In this document: one piece after another, positions 6,373-11,577 of the stretch
Layout of the letters: every line of letters begins with the position of its first letter
How positions within the stretch are numbered: the stretch's first letter is position 1
Source of the DNA: JAUSIK01 sp964362915
Lineage (GTDB): Archaea; Nanobdellota; Nanobdellia; Pacearchaeales; GW2011-AR1
Direction: 5' to 3'
NCBI GenBank assembly: GCA_964362915.1
Contig: CAYIGH010000028.1
Span: forward strand, 1-13,462
Length of the DNA: 13,462 bases
Made by a program: the position numbers and the translations under genes
Notes under the pieces: model-generated
The model's database searches: none
What the model was told of the DNA's origin: nothing
Seen by the model: the letters and a program-made list of their open reading frames with translations, nothing else

Positions 6373-6699
6373 ATGGTTTTTAGTATAAATTTTGATGTTA
6401 AAGGAGCGGAAGAAGTATGGTCAGCAGATTGGCATGCTGATAAAGGCAGATGGATGCTAACATATCTTGAGAGAGCTAGCACTTTTAGAAGATGGTATGA
6501 CTATGGCCCACTAAAGGACGATTGTTATGGTGTTGTGGCATCCCAAGCAATTTTAGATGCTTTTGGCTTGCCTGCTGATAGATATAGTTTAGAAAATATT
6601 GCTAAAATGAGCCCTATACAATTGTCTAGATTGGGAAAAAAGGATCCTATAAGCGATACAATCGGAGACAGAAGAAGTGCTTCTAAGATTAGAGATTGA
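6373..6699 (+). CDS. Orphan protein of unknown function (108 aa), open frame resumes after its TGA
   Basis: I do not recognise a family. The N-terminal part is rich in aromatic residues (VWSADWHADKGRWM, about 16-29; FRRWYDYG, about 38-45). There is a single Cys (C51) in DDCYGV, and the C-terminal half is helical (RYSLENIAKMSPIQLSRLG). It lies nine bases after the 5944 gene, probably in the same operon. The TGA at 6697-6699 is followed in the same frame by AAG and then ATG, GAT and 17 more sense codons to a TAA at 6760. Readthrough would add 20 residues (KMDKKEEILFKVISVNERLV). This may be a recent nonsense mutation, a sequencing error or a tiny downstream ORF. Confidence 0.55.
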   Translation: MVFSINFDVKGAEEVWSADWHADKGRWMLTYLERASTFRRWYDYGPLKDDCYGVVASQAILDAFGLPADRYSLENIAKMSPIQLSRLGKKDPISDTIGDRRSASKIRD

Positions 6700-6820
6700 A
6701 AGATGGATAAAAAAGAGGAAATATTATTTAAGGTCATCAGTGTAAACGAAAGACTTGTTTAATTTTTTATTTCTAGAAGGTCAATTAAGTTCGCATTAAA
6801 TTTTTATTTTGAACAATGCA

Positions 6821-6830
6821 AATATTTAAA
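6821..6830 (+). promoter_or_regulatory. TATA box of the acidic-protein gene
   Basis: AATATTTAAA at 6821-6830 predicts transcription starting around 6851-6855. That places the start within the inverted repeats at 6837-6873 and gives a leader of about 35 nt before the ATG at 6887. Confidence 0.5.
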
Positions 6831-6836
6831 AATGGT

Positions 6837-6873
6837 CTTGTTTTCGATTTTGTGCGGAAAACAAGTTTTCTGC
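6837..6873 (+). promoter_or_regulatory. Overlapping inverted repeats ahead of the acidic-protein gene
   Basis: CTTGTTTTC (6837-6845) and GAAAACAAG (6857-6865) form a perfect 9-bp inverted repeat with an 11-nt spacer. The second arm also belongs to the palindrome GCGGAAAACAAGTTTTCTGC (6854-6873), so two structures are mutually exclusive. The palindrome overlaps the predicted transcript start. It could be a repressor operator (dsDNA), or a leader hairpin with a CAAG loop. GAGGT at 6876-6880 is the ribosome site, seven bases from the ATG. Confidence 0.55.
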
Positions 6874-6886
6874 ATGAGGTAAAAAA

Positions 6887-7063
6887 ATGAAGAAAGGTAA
6901 ACAGATGGAAGAGGACGAGTCCGAAGAGGAAGAGTCTTCTGACGACGAAGACCTCGACGAAGATGAAGAGGAAGACGAAGAAGAGTCTAAAGAAGACGAA
7001 TCTGACGACGAAGACCTCGACGAAGATGAAGAGGAAGACAAATCTAAAGAAGAAGACTTTTGA
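6887..7063 (+). CDS. Tiny hyper-acidic low-complexity protein (58 aa) with an internal repeat
   Basis: The ATG at 6887 follows a GAGGT ribosome site and the frame runs to TGA at 7061-7063. Of 58 residues 39 are Asp or Glu (15 D, 24 E), with a basic start MKKGKQ. A 21-residue unit beginning SDDEDLDEDEEED appears twice, at about 18-38 and 39-58. Thirteen of 15 Asp codons are GAC, whereas Asp in the neighbouring genes is mostly GAT; this is the window's clearest codon-use outlier. The protein is surely disordered. Such polyanions can mimic nucleic acid, buffer basic proteins or bind cations, but no function is shown. It has its own promoter, a palindromic leader and a likely terminator, so it looks like a regulated monocistronic gene. 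The long Ser-rich frame on the other strand is its shadow. Confidence 0.7.
   Translation: MKKGKQMEEDESEEEESSDDEDLDEDEEEDEEESKEDESDDEDLDEDEEEDKSKEEDF
6938..7039 (+). repeat. Two perfect 39-bp direct repeats inside the acidic gene (63-bp period)
   Basis: Positions 6938-6976 and 7001-7039 are identical over 39 bp, starting tctgacgacgaagacc and ending gaagaggaagac. The 63-bp period keeps the reading frame and adds 21 residues. Identity down to the synonymous positions implies a recent duplication or ongoing gene conversion. Confidence 0.85.
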
Positions 7064-7094
7064 TTAGACAATTCTTTAGCTTCCATTTTTTTTC

Positions 7095-7126
7095 TGGCCT
7101 TTTTGGCCAACCTATTTTTTTATTTT
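7095..7126 (+). terminator. Hairpin plus T-tract after the acidic gene
   Basis: TGGCC (7095-7099), a five-T loop, and GGCCA (7105-7109) form a small stem. It is followed by a T-rich run (TATTTTTTTATTTTT, 7113-7127). It would end the rightward transcript of the acidic gene before it collides with the leftward CBS gene ending at 7126. Archaeal termination relies mainly on the T-tract, so the stem may be incidental. Confidence 0.45.
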
Positions 7127-7680
7127 TAGAATAATTCATCTCTGCAGTCATAGCATAGAAGCATGCCATGAACTTTTAATAAATCAGAAAATGCCCCGCA
7201 GTTTTCACAGAATCCTTCTAAAGGCCATTCTACGTTCGTTTCTTTTAATTTTCTTTCCTCTTCTTTTATTTCTGCCAACTCACCTATCTGAGGGTAAAGT
7301 TCTGGCTCTATTCTTAGTATATCTTTTAATGTTACAACTCCTATAATTTCTCCTTTGGATAGGACAGGAAGTGTTCTGAAATTCAAGGCGCGCATTTTTG
7401 TAATTGCCTGATATATATCAGCAGAGGGTTTTATAACAGCTACTTTTTTTATTGCTATATCTATCGCCTTTATTTTTTTTAAGTCTAAAGAAGATTTTTT
7501 AGTTATTGCCCACAGTATATCTCTTGCATTTAGTATTCCCACTAGCTTTTTATCATTAACTAATGGAAGTGTGTTTATTTTGTTTTTAACAATCTTTTTT
7601 GCACATTCATGAAGATTTGCTTTTGGATGAATAGAAATAAAATTGCGCGTCATAACATCGCCCACAGCGATTCTTCTCAT
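7126..7680 (-). CDS. CBS-domain pair protein with C-terminal zinc ribbon
   Basis: Residues about 5-58 and 70-124 are two CBS domains: GDVMTRNFISIHPKA...INTLPLVNDKKLVGILNARD and AVIKPSADIYQAI...FRTLPVLSKGEIIGVVTLKD. Such pairs bind adenosyl ligands (AMP, ATP, SAM) or similar and signal energy or metabolite state. The C-terminal tail carries CENC (C158, C161) and CYDC (C176, C179), a four-Cys zinc ribbon that could contact nucleic acid or a protein. A helical linker rich in E and K (about 126-150) joins them. Stand-alone CBS-plus-ribbon proteins of this size occur in archaea; partners are rarely known. A TATA-like CCTTAAAA (7703-7710, minus) 26 nt before the ATG implies leaderless transcription, divergent from the thermosome gene. 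Confidence 0.88.
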   Translation of the reverse strand: MRRIAVGDVMTRNFISIHPKANLHECAKKIVKNKINTLPLVNDKKLVGILNARDILWAITKKSSLDLKKIKAIDIAIKKVAVIKPSADIYQAITKMRALNFRTLPVLSKGEIIGVVTLKDILRIEPELYPQIGELAEIKEEERKLKETNVEWPLEGFCENCGAFSDLLKVHGMLLCYDCRDELF

Positions 7681-7739
7681 TTGTTTTTATATAATTTGAA
7701 GGTTTTAAGGATTTGTATATTGCTCGGTATATCAAAGTT

Positions 7740-7759
7740 ATTATTAATCTTTTAATAAT
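7740..7759 (+). promoter_or_regulatory. Palindrome ATTATTAA-N4-TTAATAAT in the thermosome promoter region
   Basis: A perfect 8-bp inverted repeat with spacer TCTT lies 50-70 bp before the thermosome start. It contains the most plausible TATA element (TTTTAATAAT, 7750-7759), which would give a leader of about 25-30 nt carrying the GGAGGT site. It could be an operator for a heat-shock regulator or simply an AT-rich promoter; there is no direct evidence. Confidence 0.35.
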
Positions 7760-7810
7760 TATTCCTTCTATTACACATATCCTTAAAAATATCTTGATTT
7801 GGAGGTTTAT

Positions 7811-9412
7811 ATGACTGAAAAGCAGCCTGTTTATATTATGCCGGAAAATGTTTCCAGAGTTTTGGGAAAAGATGCACAGAGAAATAATATCCTTGCGGCC
7901 AAGGTTGTGGCTGAGATAGTTAAGACTACTTTAGGGCCCAAAGGAATGGATAAAATGATTGTTGATTCTACAGGAAATATTATTGTTACAAATGACGGCG
8001 TAACTATTCTTGAAGAAATGGAGATTGACCATCCTGCTGCTAAAATGATGGTTGAGGTTGCAAAGACGCAAGAAACAGAAGTAGGGGATGGTACAACAAC
8101 TGTTGCTTTACTGGCTGGAAAATTATTAGAAAGAGCAGAGAAACTGCTCGACAGGAATATACATCCTACTGTTATTATCAGGGGATATAGAATAGCTGCT
8201 GAAAAAGCGATTCAGATACTAAATGACATATCCTTAAATTTAGACAAAAGGATTGTTTTGGAACAGATAGCACAGACTGCAATGACTGGAAAAGGTGCAG
8301 AGGGAAAAAAAGATATGCTTTCTCTGTTAATTGTGAGGGCTGTAGACCAAGTTTCTGGCGGGAAAGATATTGACTTGGAAAATATAAAAATAGAAAAAAT
8401 TAAAGGGGGCTCTATAGGAGAGAGTGAACTTGTTAGCGGGATTGTACTTGATAAAGAACGCGTTAATTCTGATATGCCGTCAAAAGTAAGCAATTCCAGA
8501 ATCTTGTTAGTTGATGTGCCTCTGGAAGTCAGAAGTCCTGAAACAGAAGCAAGGATATCTGTTTCTACACCAGAAGAATTAGGCAGTTTTATAGAATCTG
8601 AAGAAAAATATCTAAGAGAAATAACTAATAAAATTATTGGCTCTGGAGCAAATGTTGTTTTTTGCCAGAAAGGAATTGATGATGTTGCACAATATTATTT
8701 CGCAAAGGCAAATATATTCGCATGTAGAAGAGTCCCTGAAAATGATATGGAGAAATTAGCAAGGGCTACTGGAGCCAAAATAATATCTAGTTTGTCTGAT
8801 ATTGGCCATGAGATTTTGGGAAAAGCAGAAATTGTTGAGGAAATAAAAAAGGGGGAAGAGGGTTCAACATATGTGAAAGGATGCAGCAATCCAAAAGCTG
8901 TTACAATTGTTTTAAGGGGAGGAACGAGCCACATTATAGATGAAATTGAGAGGGCTGTAAAAGATGGATTAAGTGATGTGGCTGTCGCTATTAAGAGTGG
9001 TAAAATAGTTGCTGGCGGCGGCGCTGTTGAAATTGAGCTTTCTAGGAGATTAAAGATATATGCGCGCAGTTTAGGCGGAAGAGAACAATTAGCTGTTGAG
9101 GAATTTGCTTTTGCCCTAGAATCTATACCAGAGGCGTTGGCAGAAAATGCTGGACTAGACCCTATAGATATATTAACTGAATTAAAAAAAAGACATGAAG
9201 CTGGATTATATAATCATGGTATAAATTTGTTCAAGAATGAAATTGAGGATACGTTGACTGCTGGGATTATTGAACCTATGAAGGTTAAAACTCAGGCCAT
9301 TAATTCTGCTTCTGAATTTGCTATGATGATTTTAAGAATTGATGATGTTTTAGTTAGCAATAAGGAACATAATAAGGAAAATAGGGCCAAGGGTTATAAA
9401 GAGATGGATTGA
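7811..9412 (+). CDS. ths: Thermosome subunit (archaeal group II chaperonin)
   Basis: Thermosomes are ATP-driven double-ring folding cages in the cytosol. From the ATG at 7811 (preceded by GGAGGT at 7801-7806) the protein has 533 residues, normal for the family. An upstream in-frame TTG at 7799 overlaps the ribosome site and is unlikely. Visible motifs in order are TTLGPKGMDKM (39-49), NDGVTIL (61-67), the nucleotide-binding GDGTTT (92-97), TAMTGKGAE (156-164), and VAGGGAVEIEL (400-410). ENAGLDPIDIL follows at about 445-455. The C terminus ends KGYKEMD without the GGM repeats of many other subunits. It is the only chaperonin gene in the window and is divergent from the CBS/zinc-ribbon gene. 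A leader with ribosome site sets it apart from leaderless neighbours. Confidence 0.97.
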   Translation: MTEKQPVYIMPENVSRVLGKDAQRNNILAAKVVAEIVKTTLGPKGMDKMIVDSTGNIIVTNDGVTILEEMEIDHPAAKMMVEVAKTQETEVGDGTTTVALLAGKLLERAEKLLDRNIHPTVIIRGYRIAAEKAIQILNDISLNLDKRIVLEQIAQTAMTGKGAEGKKDMLSLLIVRAVDQVSGGKDIDLENIKIEKIKGGSIGESELVSGIVLDKERVNSDMPSKVSNSRILLVDVPLEVRSPETEARISVSTPEELGSFIESEEKYLREITNKIIGSGANVVFCQKGIDDVAQYYFAKANIFACRRVPENDMEKLARATGAKIISSLSDIGHEILGKAEIVEEIKKGEEGSTYVKGCSNPKAVTIVLRGGTSHIIDEIERAVKDGLSDVAVAIKSGKIVAGGGAVEIELSRRLKIYARSLGGREQLAVEEFAFALESIPEALAENAGLDPIDILTELKKRHEAGLYNHGINLFKNEIEDTLTAGIIEPMKVKTQAINSASEFAMMILRIDDVLVSNKEHNKENRAKGYKEMD

Positions 9413-9419
9413 ATATAAC

Positions 9420-9542
9420 CTAATTCTTTAGACTATACCAAGATTCTCTACCTATTTTTTCTTTTATTAATATCCCTTCTTTTACGAGTGGGGTTAAATA
9501 AACTCCTACTGATTTAATTTTTAGACTAGATTCTATATCCCT
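9420..9542 (-). pseudogene. Remnant of a winged-helix DNA-binding protein (C-terminal half)
   Basis: Between the thermosome gene and tRNA-Gly the minus strand has an open stretch from 9542 to TAG at 9422-9420. It encodes a piece ending VKEGILIKEKIGRESWYSLKN, preceded by DIESSLKIKSVGVYLTPL. This matches the recognition helix and wing of MarR/ArsR-like proteins (the pattern xxxLVKxGxLxxxxxGRxxWYSL). A stop (9545-9543) lies just upstream in frame, there is no ATG or GTG at its beginning, and only about 40 residues remain. A short ATG frame at 9555 overlaps it in another phase, which suggests a frameshift. Likely a decayed regulator gene; a real leaderless mini-protein is less likely. Confidence 0.4.
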
Positions 9543-9606
9543 CTATTTTCCCCATAAATATTTATTATAGAAAGTCTTTATAAATATTAAGATGTTCGAT
9601 TCCCAA

Positions 9607-9741
9607 TGCGGTCAGCGGGAATCGAACCCGCACCATGACGTTTTTGCGCATTCAATTCTTCCTTTAGGAAGCGAGGCCCAATCTTAGGATATTGAAGCCT
9701 AGGCATGGCAACGTCACGTTCTGCCACTAAACTATGACCGC
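9607..9741 (-). tRNA. tRNA-Gly (GCC) with a 64-nt intron
   Basis: Read on the minus strand, the acceptor GCGGTCA (9741-9735) pairs with TGACCGC (9614-9608) and the discriminator is A (9607); no CCA is encoded. The D arm GTTTAGTGGCAGAAC follows. The anticodon stem is TGACG/CGTCA (9716-9712 and 9640-9636), and the anticodon GCC is at 9709-9707. The T arm is GCGGG-TTCGATT-CCCGC. For the intron (9705-9642, position 37/38) the bulge-helix-bulge is canonical: TTGC 9711-9708 pairs with GCAA 9647-9644, with bulges CAT and AAA. The intron contains TTCAAT/ATTGAA and CTTCC-TAAA-GGAAG stems. It is a substrate for the splicing endonuclease and the RtcB encoded in this window. Confidence 0.93.
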
Positions 9742-9765
9742 TTACTAAAATTAGGATTAGGATAG

Positions 9766-9773
9766 TTTAAAAG
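9766..9773 (-). promoter_or_regulatory. TATA box of tRNA-Gly
   Basis: On the minus strand CTTTTAAA (9773-9766) is about 28 nt before the first tRNA base at 9741, within the normal archaeal range. Confidence 0.5.
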
Positions 9774-9845
9774 ATTTTGGTATTCTTTTTTATCTCTATT
9801 TTAGATTATAGAAATCATTAAATAGCAAAATTTTTCATATTCTTT

Positions 9846-10316
9846 ATGGGTGGTGAACAAAAACTCGAGGTGATTCTTTCTGCAAAGGACTGCCAAAAAG
9901 AAAGGATTCAATTTTGCGGAAGAAATATGGGATTTGGCAGGATTATTCGCGAACTTTTGGAATTTAGAGATTTGTACATTTCTTATCATAGAAAAGAACC
10001 GTTTGTTAATGATGTTTTTCATTATGAGATGGCATATATAGAAGAATCATCTAATAAGCTTTTGAAAGATATTTCTTATGTGAATAAAAAAAGAAAGTTT
10101 GTAATGAGCAAAACTGTTCCAAAAGTTGAAAGAAAAAAATTTTTTAATGTGATGAATGACTTAACAAAAAAGAAAGAGGGGAGAAAAATATTGCGAAAAA
10201 CTATTATCCAAGAGATAAATAGAAAATATTCAGAAAACGATAGACAGTATGATATTCCTCTTGAGGGAGCTATAAATATGGTATTTAATATGTATGAATT
10301 GTATTTTAAAATTTAG
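9846..10316 (+). CDS. Basic, helical protein of unknown function (156 aa)
   Basis: I do not recognise it. There is no signal peptide or membrane span. The protein is rich in Lys, Arg and Glu and seems mostly helical. It includes GFGRIIRELLEFRDLYISYHRKEPF (written here in two parts: GFGRIIRELLEF, RDLYISYHRKEPF; about 29-53) and EESSNKLLKDISYVNKKRK (65-83). A Lys-rich block KKKEGRKILRKTIIQEINRK follows (about 107-126), and the end has YDIPLEGAINMVFNMYELYFKI. Two Cys (C16, C24) do not form a motif. The ATG at 9846 follows a TATA-like CATTAAAT (9816-9823) by 26.5 nt and no ribosome site is seen, so it is likely leaderless. The high basic content allows RNA or protein binding, but that is only a guess. 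Confidence 0.7.
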   Translation: MGGEQKLEVILSAKDCQKERIQFCGRNMGFGRIIRELLEFRDLYISYHRKEPFVNDVFHYEMAYIEESSNKLLKDISYVNKKRKFVMSKTVPKVERKKFFNVMNDLTKKKEGRKILRKTIIQEINRKYSENDRQYDIPLEGAINMVFNMYELYFKI

Positions 10317-10368
10317 GTTTAGTAACACTTAAAAAGAGAATTGAATTTCTTTTATATAGGTGATTAAT

Positions 10369-11016
10369 ATGGCAGAATTTTTAGGTATAATACTTGGGGC
10401 ATTTTTGACAGGATTTTTATCTTCTACTTTGGCCCTTGGGCCTGTTACTTTTCTAGTTTTTAGAAATGCTTTAATTGGAAAATATGGCCGAGGTGTTGCT
10501 ATGATTTTTGGTTCATCGCTGATGGAAGCAGTTTATTGTGCCGCTGCCCTCGCATTAGTTAGTACTGTACTTTCTTACAATTATAAAATTCAGATTTTCT
10601 CAAGGGCAGTTAGTTTTTTTCTATTTTTAATTATAGGAATTTATCTTTTAAAGACTAATCTTGACCGCGAGATTTCTTCTGGAGTTAAAAAGGCATCTCA
10701 AGGAGAGAAAAGCAAGTCTTTTTTAGCAGGTTTTGTTTTGGTCGCACTTAATCCTACAATTATTCTAACATGGTCTGCTGCTATTACTGTATTATATTCT
10801 CTGAACATTATTGCTATCTCTACATTTTTAGATATCGTGGTATTTGCATTGTTTGCAGCAATAGGAACTATTTGCGGAGGATTAAGCATGATATTTTTAA
10901 TAAAGATTTATAAAATAAATTTCTCGAGACAGTCTATAAAGGTTATCCTTAAGCTCTTCGGTATTATTTTGATTGTCCTATCAATTCGTTCTTTAATTAA
11001 AATATTCTTGAAATAG
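10369..11016 (+). CDS. LysE/RhtB-family exporter
   Basis: A membrane transporter of about 215 residues with six predicted helices (roughly 4-24, 43-68, 77-95, 119-145, 150-178 and 192-213). The first helix ends in ALGPVTFLVFRNAL, the LysE signature with GP at 24-25, and LNPTIILTWSA at 127-137 is the second signature (NPxxxxxW). LysE-type proteins export amino acids or related small solutes using the ion gradient; the substrate cannot be read from sequence. The ATG at 10369 is preferred over a GTG at 10360 because AGGTGA (10358-10363) sits directly before it. The gene stands alone, and a tRNA-Val-like half follows 31 bases after its stop. Confidence 0.85.
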   Translation: MAEFLGIILGAFLTGFLSSTLALGPVTFLVFRNALIGKYGRGVAMIFGSSLMEAVYCAAALALVSTVLSYNYKIQIFSRAVSFFLFLIIGIYLLKTNLDREISSGVKKASQGEKSKSFLAGFVLVALNPTIILTWSAAITVLYSLNIIAISTFLDIVVFALFAAIGTICGGLSMIFLIKIYKINFSRQSIKVILKLFGIILIVLSIRSLIKIFLK

Positions 11017-11017
11017 A

Positions 11018-11025
11018 TTTAAAAA
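11018..11025 (+). promoter_or_regulatory. TATA box of the tRNA-Val-like half
   Basis: TTTAAAAA centred at 11021.5 is 26.5 nt before the first base of the tRNA-like sequence at 11048. It overlaps the LysE gene boundary only slightly. The intact spacing argues that the fragment is transcribed. Confidence 0.45.
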
Positions 11026-11047
11026 GGATTTTTGTTAAGTTATTTTA

Positions 11048-11084
11048 GGCCCATTAGTCTAATGGCAGAACACATCGTTTACAC
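11048..11084 (+). tRNA. tRNA-Val(UAC)-like 5' half without a recognisable 3' half
   Basis: This 37-nt sequence is a complete 5' tRNA half: acceptor strand GGCCCAT (11048-11054), T8 A9, a D arm GTCTAATGGCAGAAC (11057-11071), A26, anticodon stem strand CATCG (11073-11077), and loop TTTACAC (11078-11084) with the anticodon TAC. The D arm is nearly the same as that of tRNA-Gly here. An A/T-rich promoter has the right spacing. The matching 3' parts (CGATG, T arm, ATGGGCC) are not found in the next 130 nt. The downstream sequence instead folds as a 9-bp hairpin. It may be a split-tRNA 5' half, a tRNA disrupted by insertion, or a decaying relic. Confidence 0.5.
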
Positions 11085-11115
11085 ATAAGTTATCCTAAAG
11101 GTTCTAATAACTTAT
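11085..11115 (+). repeat. 9-bp hairpin directly after the tRNA 5' half
   Basis: ATAAGTTAT (11085-11093) and ATAACTTAT (11107-11115) are perfectly complementary around a 13-nt loop that itself contains CCTAAAGG. It starts at the very base after the anticodon loop, where a tRNA intron helix or a trans-splicing linker would lie. Confidence 0.7.
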
Positions 11116-11145
11116 GGGTTGCTTGTTACACGAGTTTGAACCTTG

Positions 11146-11177
11146 TCTAATAATAAGATTTAAAGAGTTTAATTAAT
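11146..11177 (+). repeat. 32-bp repeat, copy 1 (promoter-like)
   Basis: The 32 bp starting tctaataataag and ending gtttaattaat match 12135-12166 at 31 of 32 positions, in the same orientation. Weaker similarity extends back to 11123 (TTGTTACACG). It contains ATTTAAAG, which in copy 2 is the TATA box of the 12177 gene; here it would point into the 3' ends of the SnoaL-like genes. The two copies bracket those genes. Confidence 0.75.
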
Positions 11178-11559
11178 CTTCAACTTTGAATTTTTGGTCA
11201 CCACAAAAATACAACTTTTCATTTATTATCTTATTATCTTTCCAGTGTTGAACATTAACCCGATAAATTATTTTTTTCACTCCTTCTTTATTTTCAATAT
11301 TAATAGCCCATTCTGTCATAGAAACATTATCTTCTGTTCCTCCAAATGTAACTGACTTTATTTCAGCATTGTTTAGCTTTTCTATTTCCTGAAGAAAGAT
11401 AACTTCTCTTTTTCGATTAGCCTCTTTTCCATTTATAGGGGGATTTCCATTCACTTGTGTAATTACTTCTTCCCCATAATATTTCTCGAATGCTTCGCTT
11501 ATCTTGCCTTCTCTGATTAAGGCATTCAATTTTTCTACGTTATTTTTTAGTTTTGACAT
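11173..11559 (-). CDS. SnoaL/NTF2-like cone-fold protein, paralogue 1 (128 aa)
   Basis: The size and pattern suit the SnoaL-like/NTF2 cone fold: two N-terminal helices (VEKLNALIREGKISEAFEKYY), a loop with PPINGKEA, a helix (REVIFLQEIEKL), and then a curved sheet including SVTFGGTEDNVSMTEWAINIE and IIYRVNVQHWKDNKI, ending LYFCGDQKFKVED. The VQHWKDxKI strand is typical of this group. Such domains bind or convert small molecules or serve as scaffolds; no catalytic residues can be named. It is a tandem duplicate of the next gene with an 18-nt gap, the same strand and an identical last 12 residues. The gene ends inside the first 32-bp repeat. Confidence 0.75.
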   Translation of the reverse strand: MSKLKNNVEKLNALIREGKISEAFEKYYGEEVITQVNGNPPINGKEANRKREVIFLQEIEKLNNAEIKSVTFGGTEDNVSMTEWAINIENKEGVKKIIYRVNVQHWKDNKIINEKLYFCGDQKFKVED

Positions 11560-11577
11560 TTTATTGTGTTTGGATTA

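Noticed and set aside
6703..6762. A separate 19-codon gene MDKKEEILFKVISVNERLV
   Set aside because: It is in the same frame as the preceding gene, three bases after its stop and without a ribosome site. More likely a severed tail or non-coding.
6938..7039. Repeats in the acidic gene as a CRISPR or satellite array
   Set aside because: There are only two copies, with a 63-bp period that preserves a reading frame, and the intervening sequence is itself similar coding sequence.
6826..7110. A 94-codon serine-rich open frame on the minus strand
   Set aside because: It is the complement of the GAA/GAC/GAG-rich acidic gene; Ser runs arise from TCT/TCC/TCG complements. It lacks a promoter and a ribosome site, while the plus-strand frame has both.
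11123..11156. TTACACGAG plus TTTGAAC as the 3' half of the 11048 tRNA
   Set aside because: ACGAG-TTTGAAC-CTTGT can form a T-arm-like hairpin, but C56 of the T loop is missing, and the next seven bases cannot pair with GGCCCAT.
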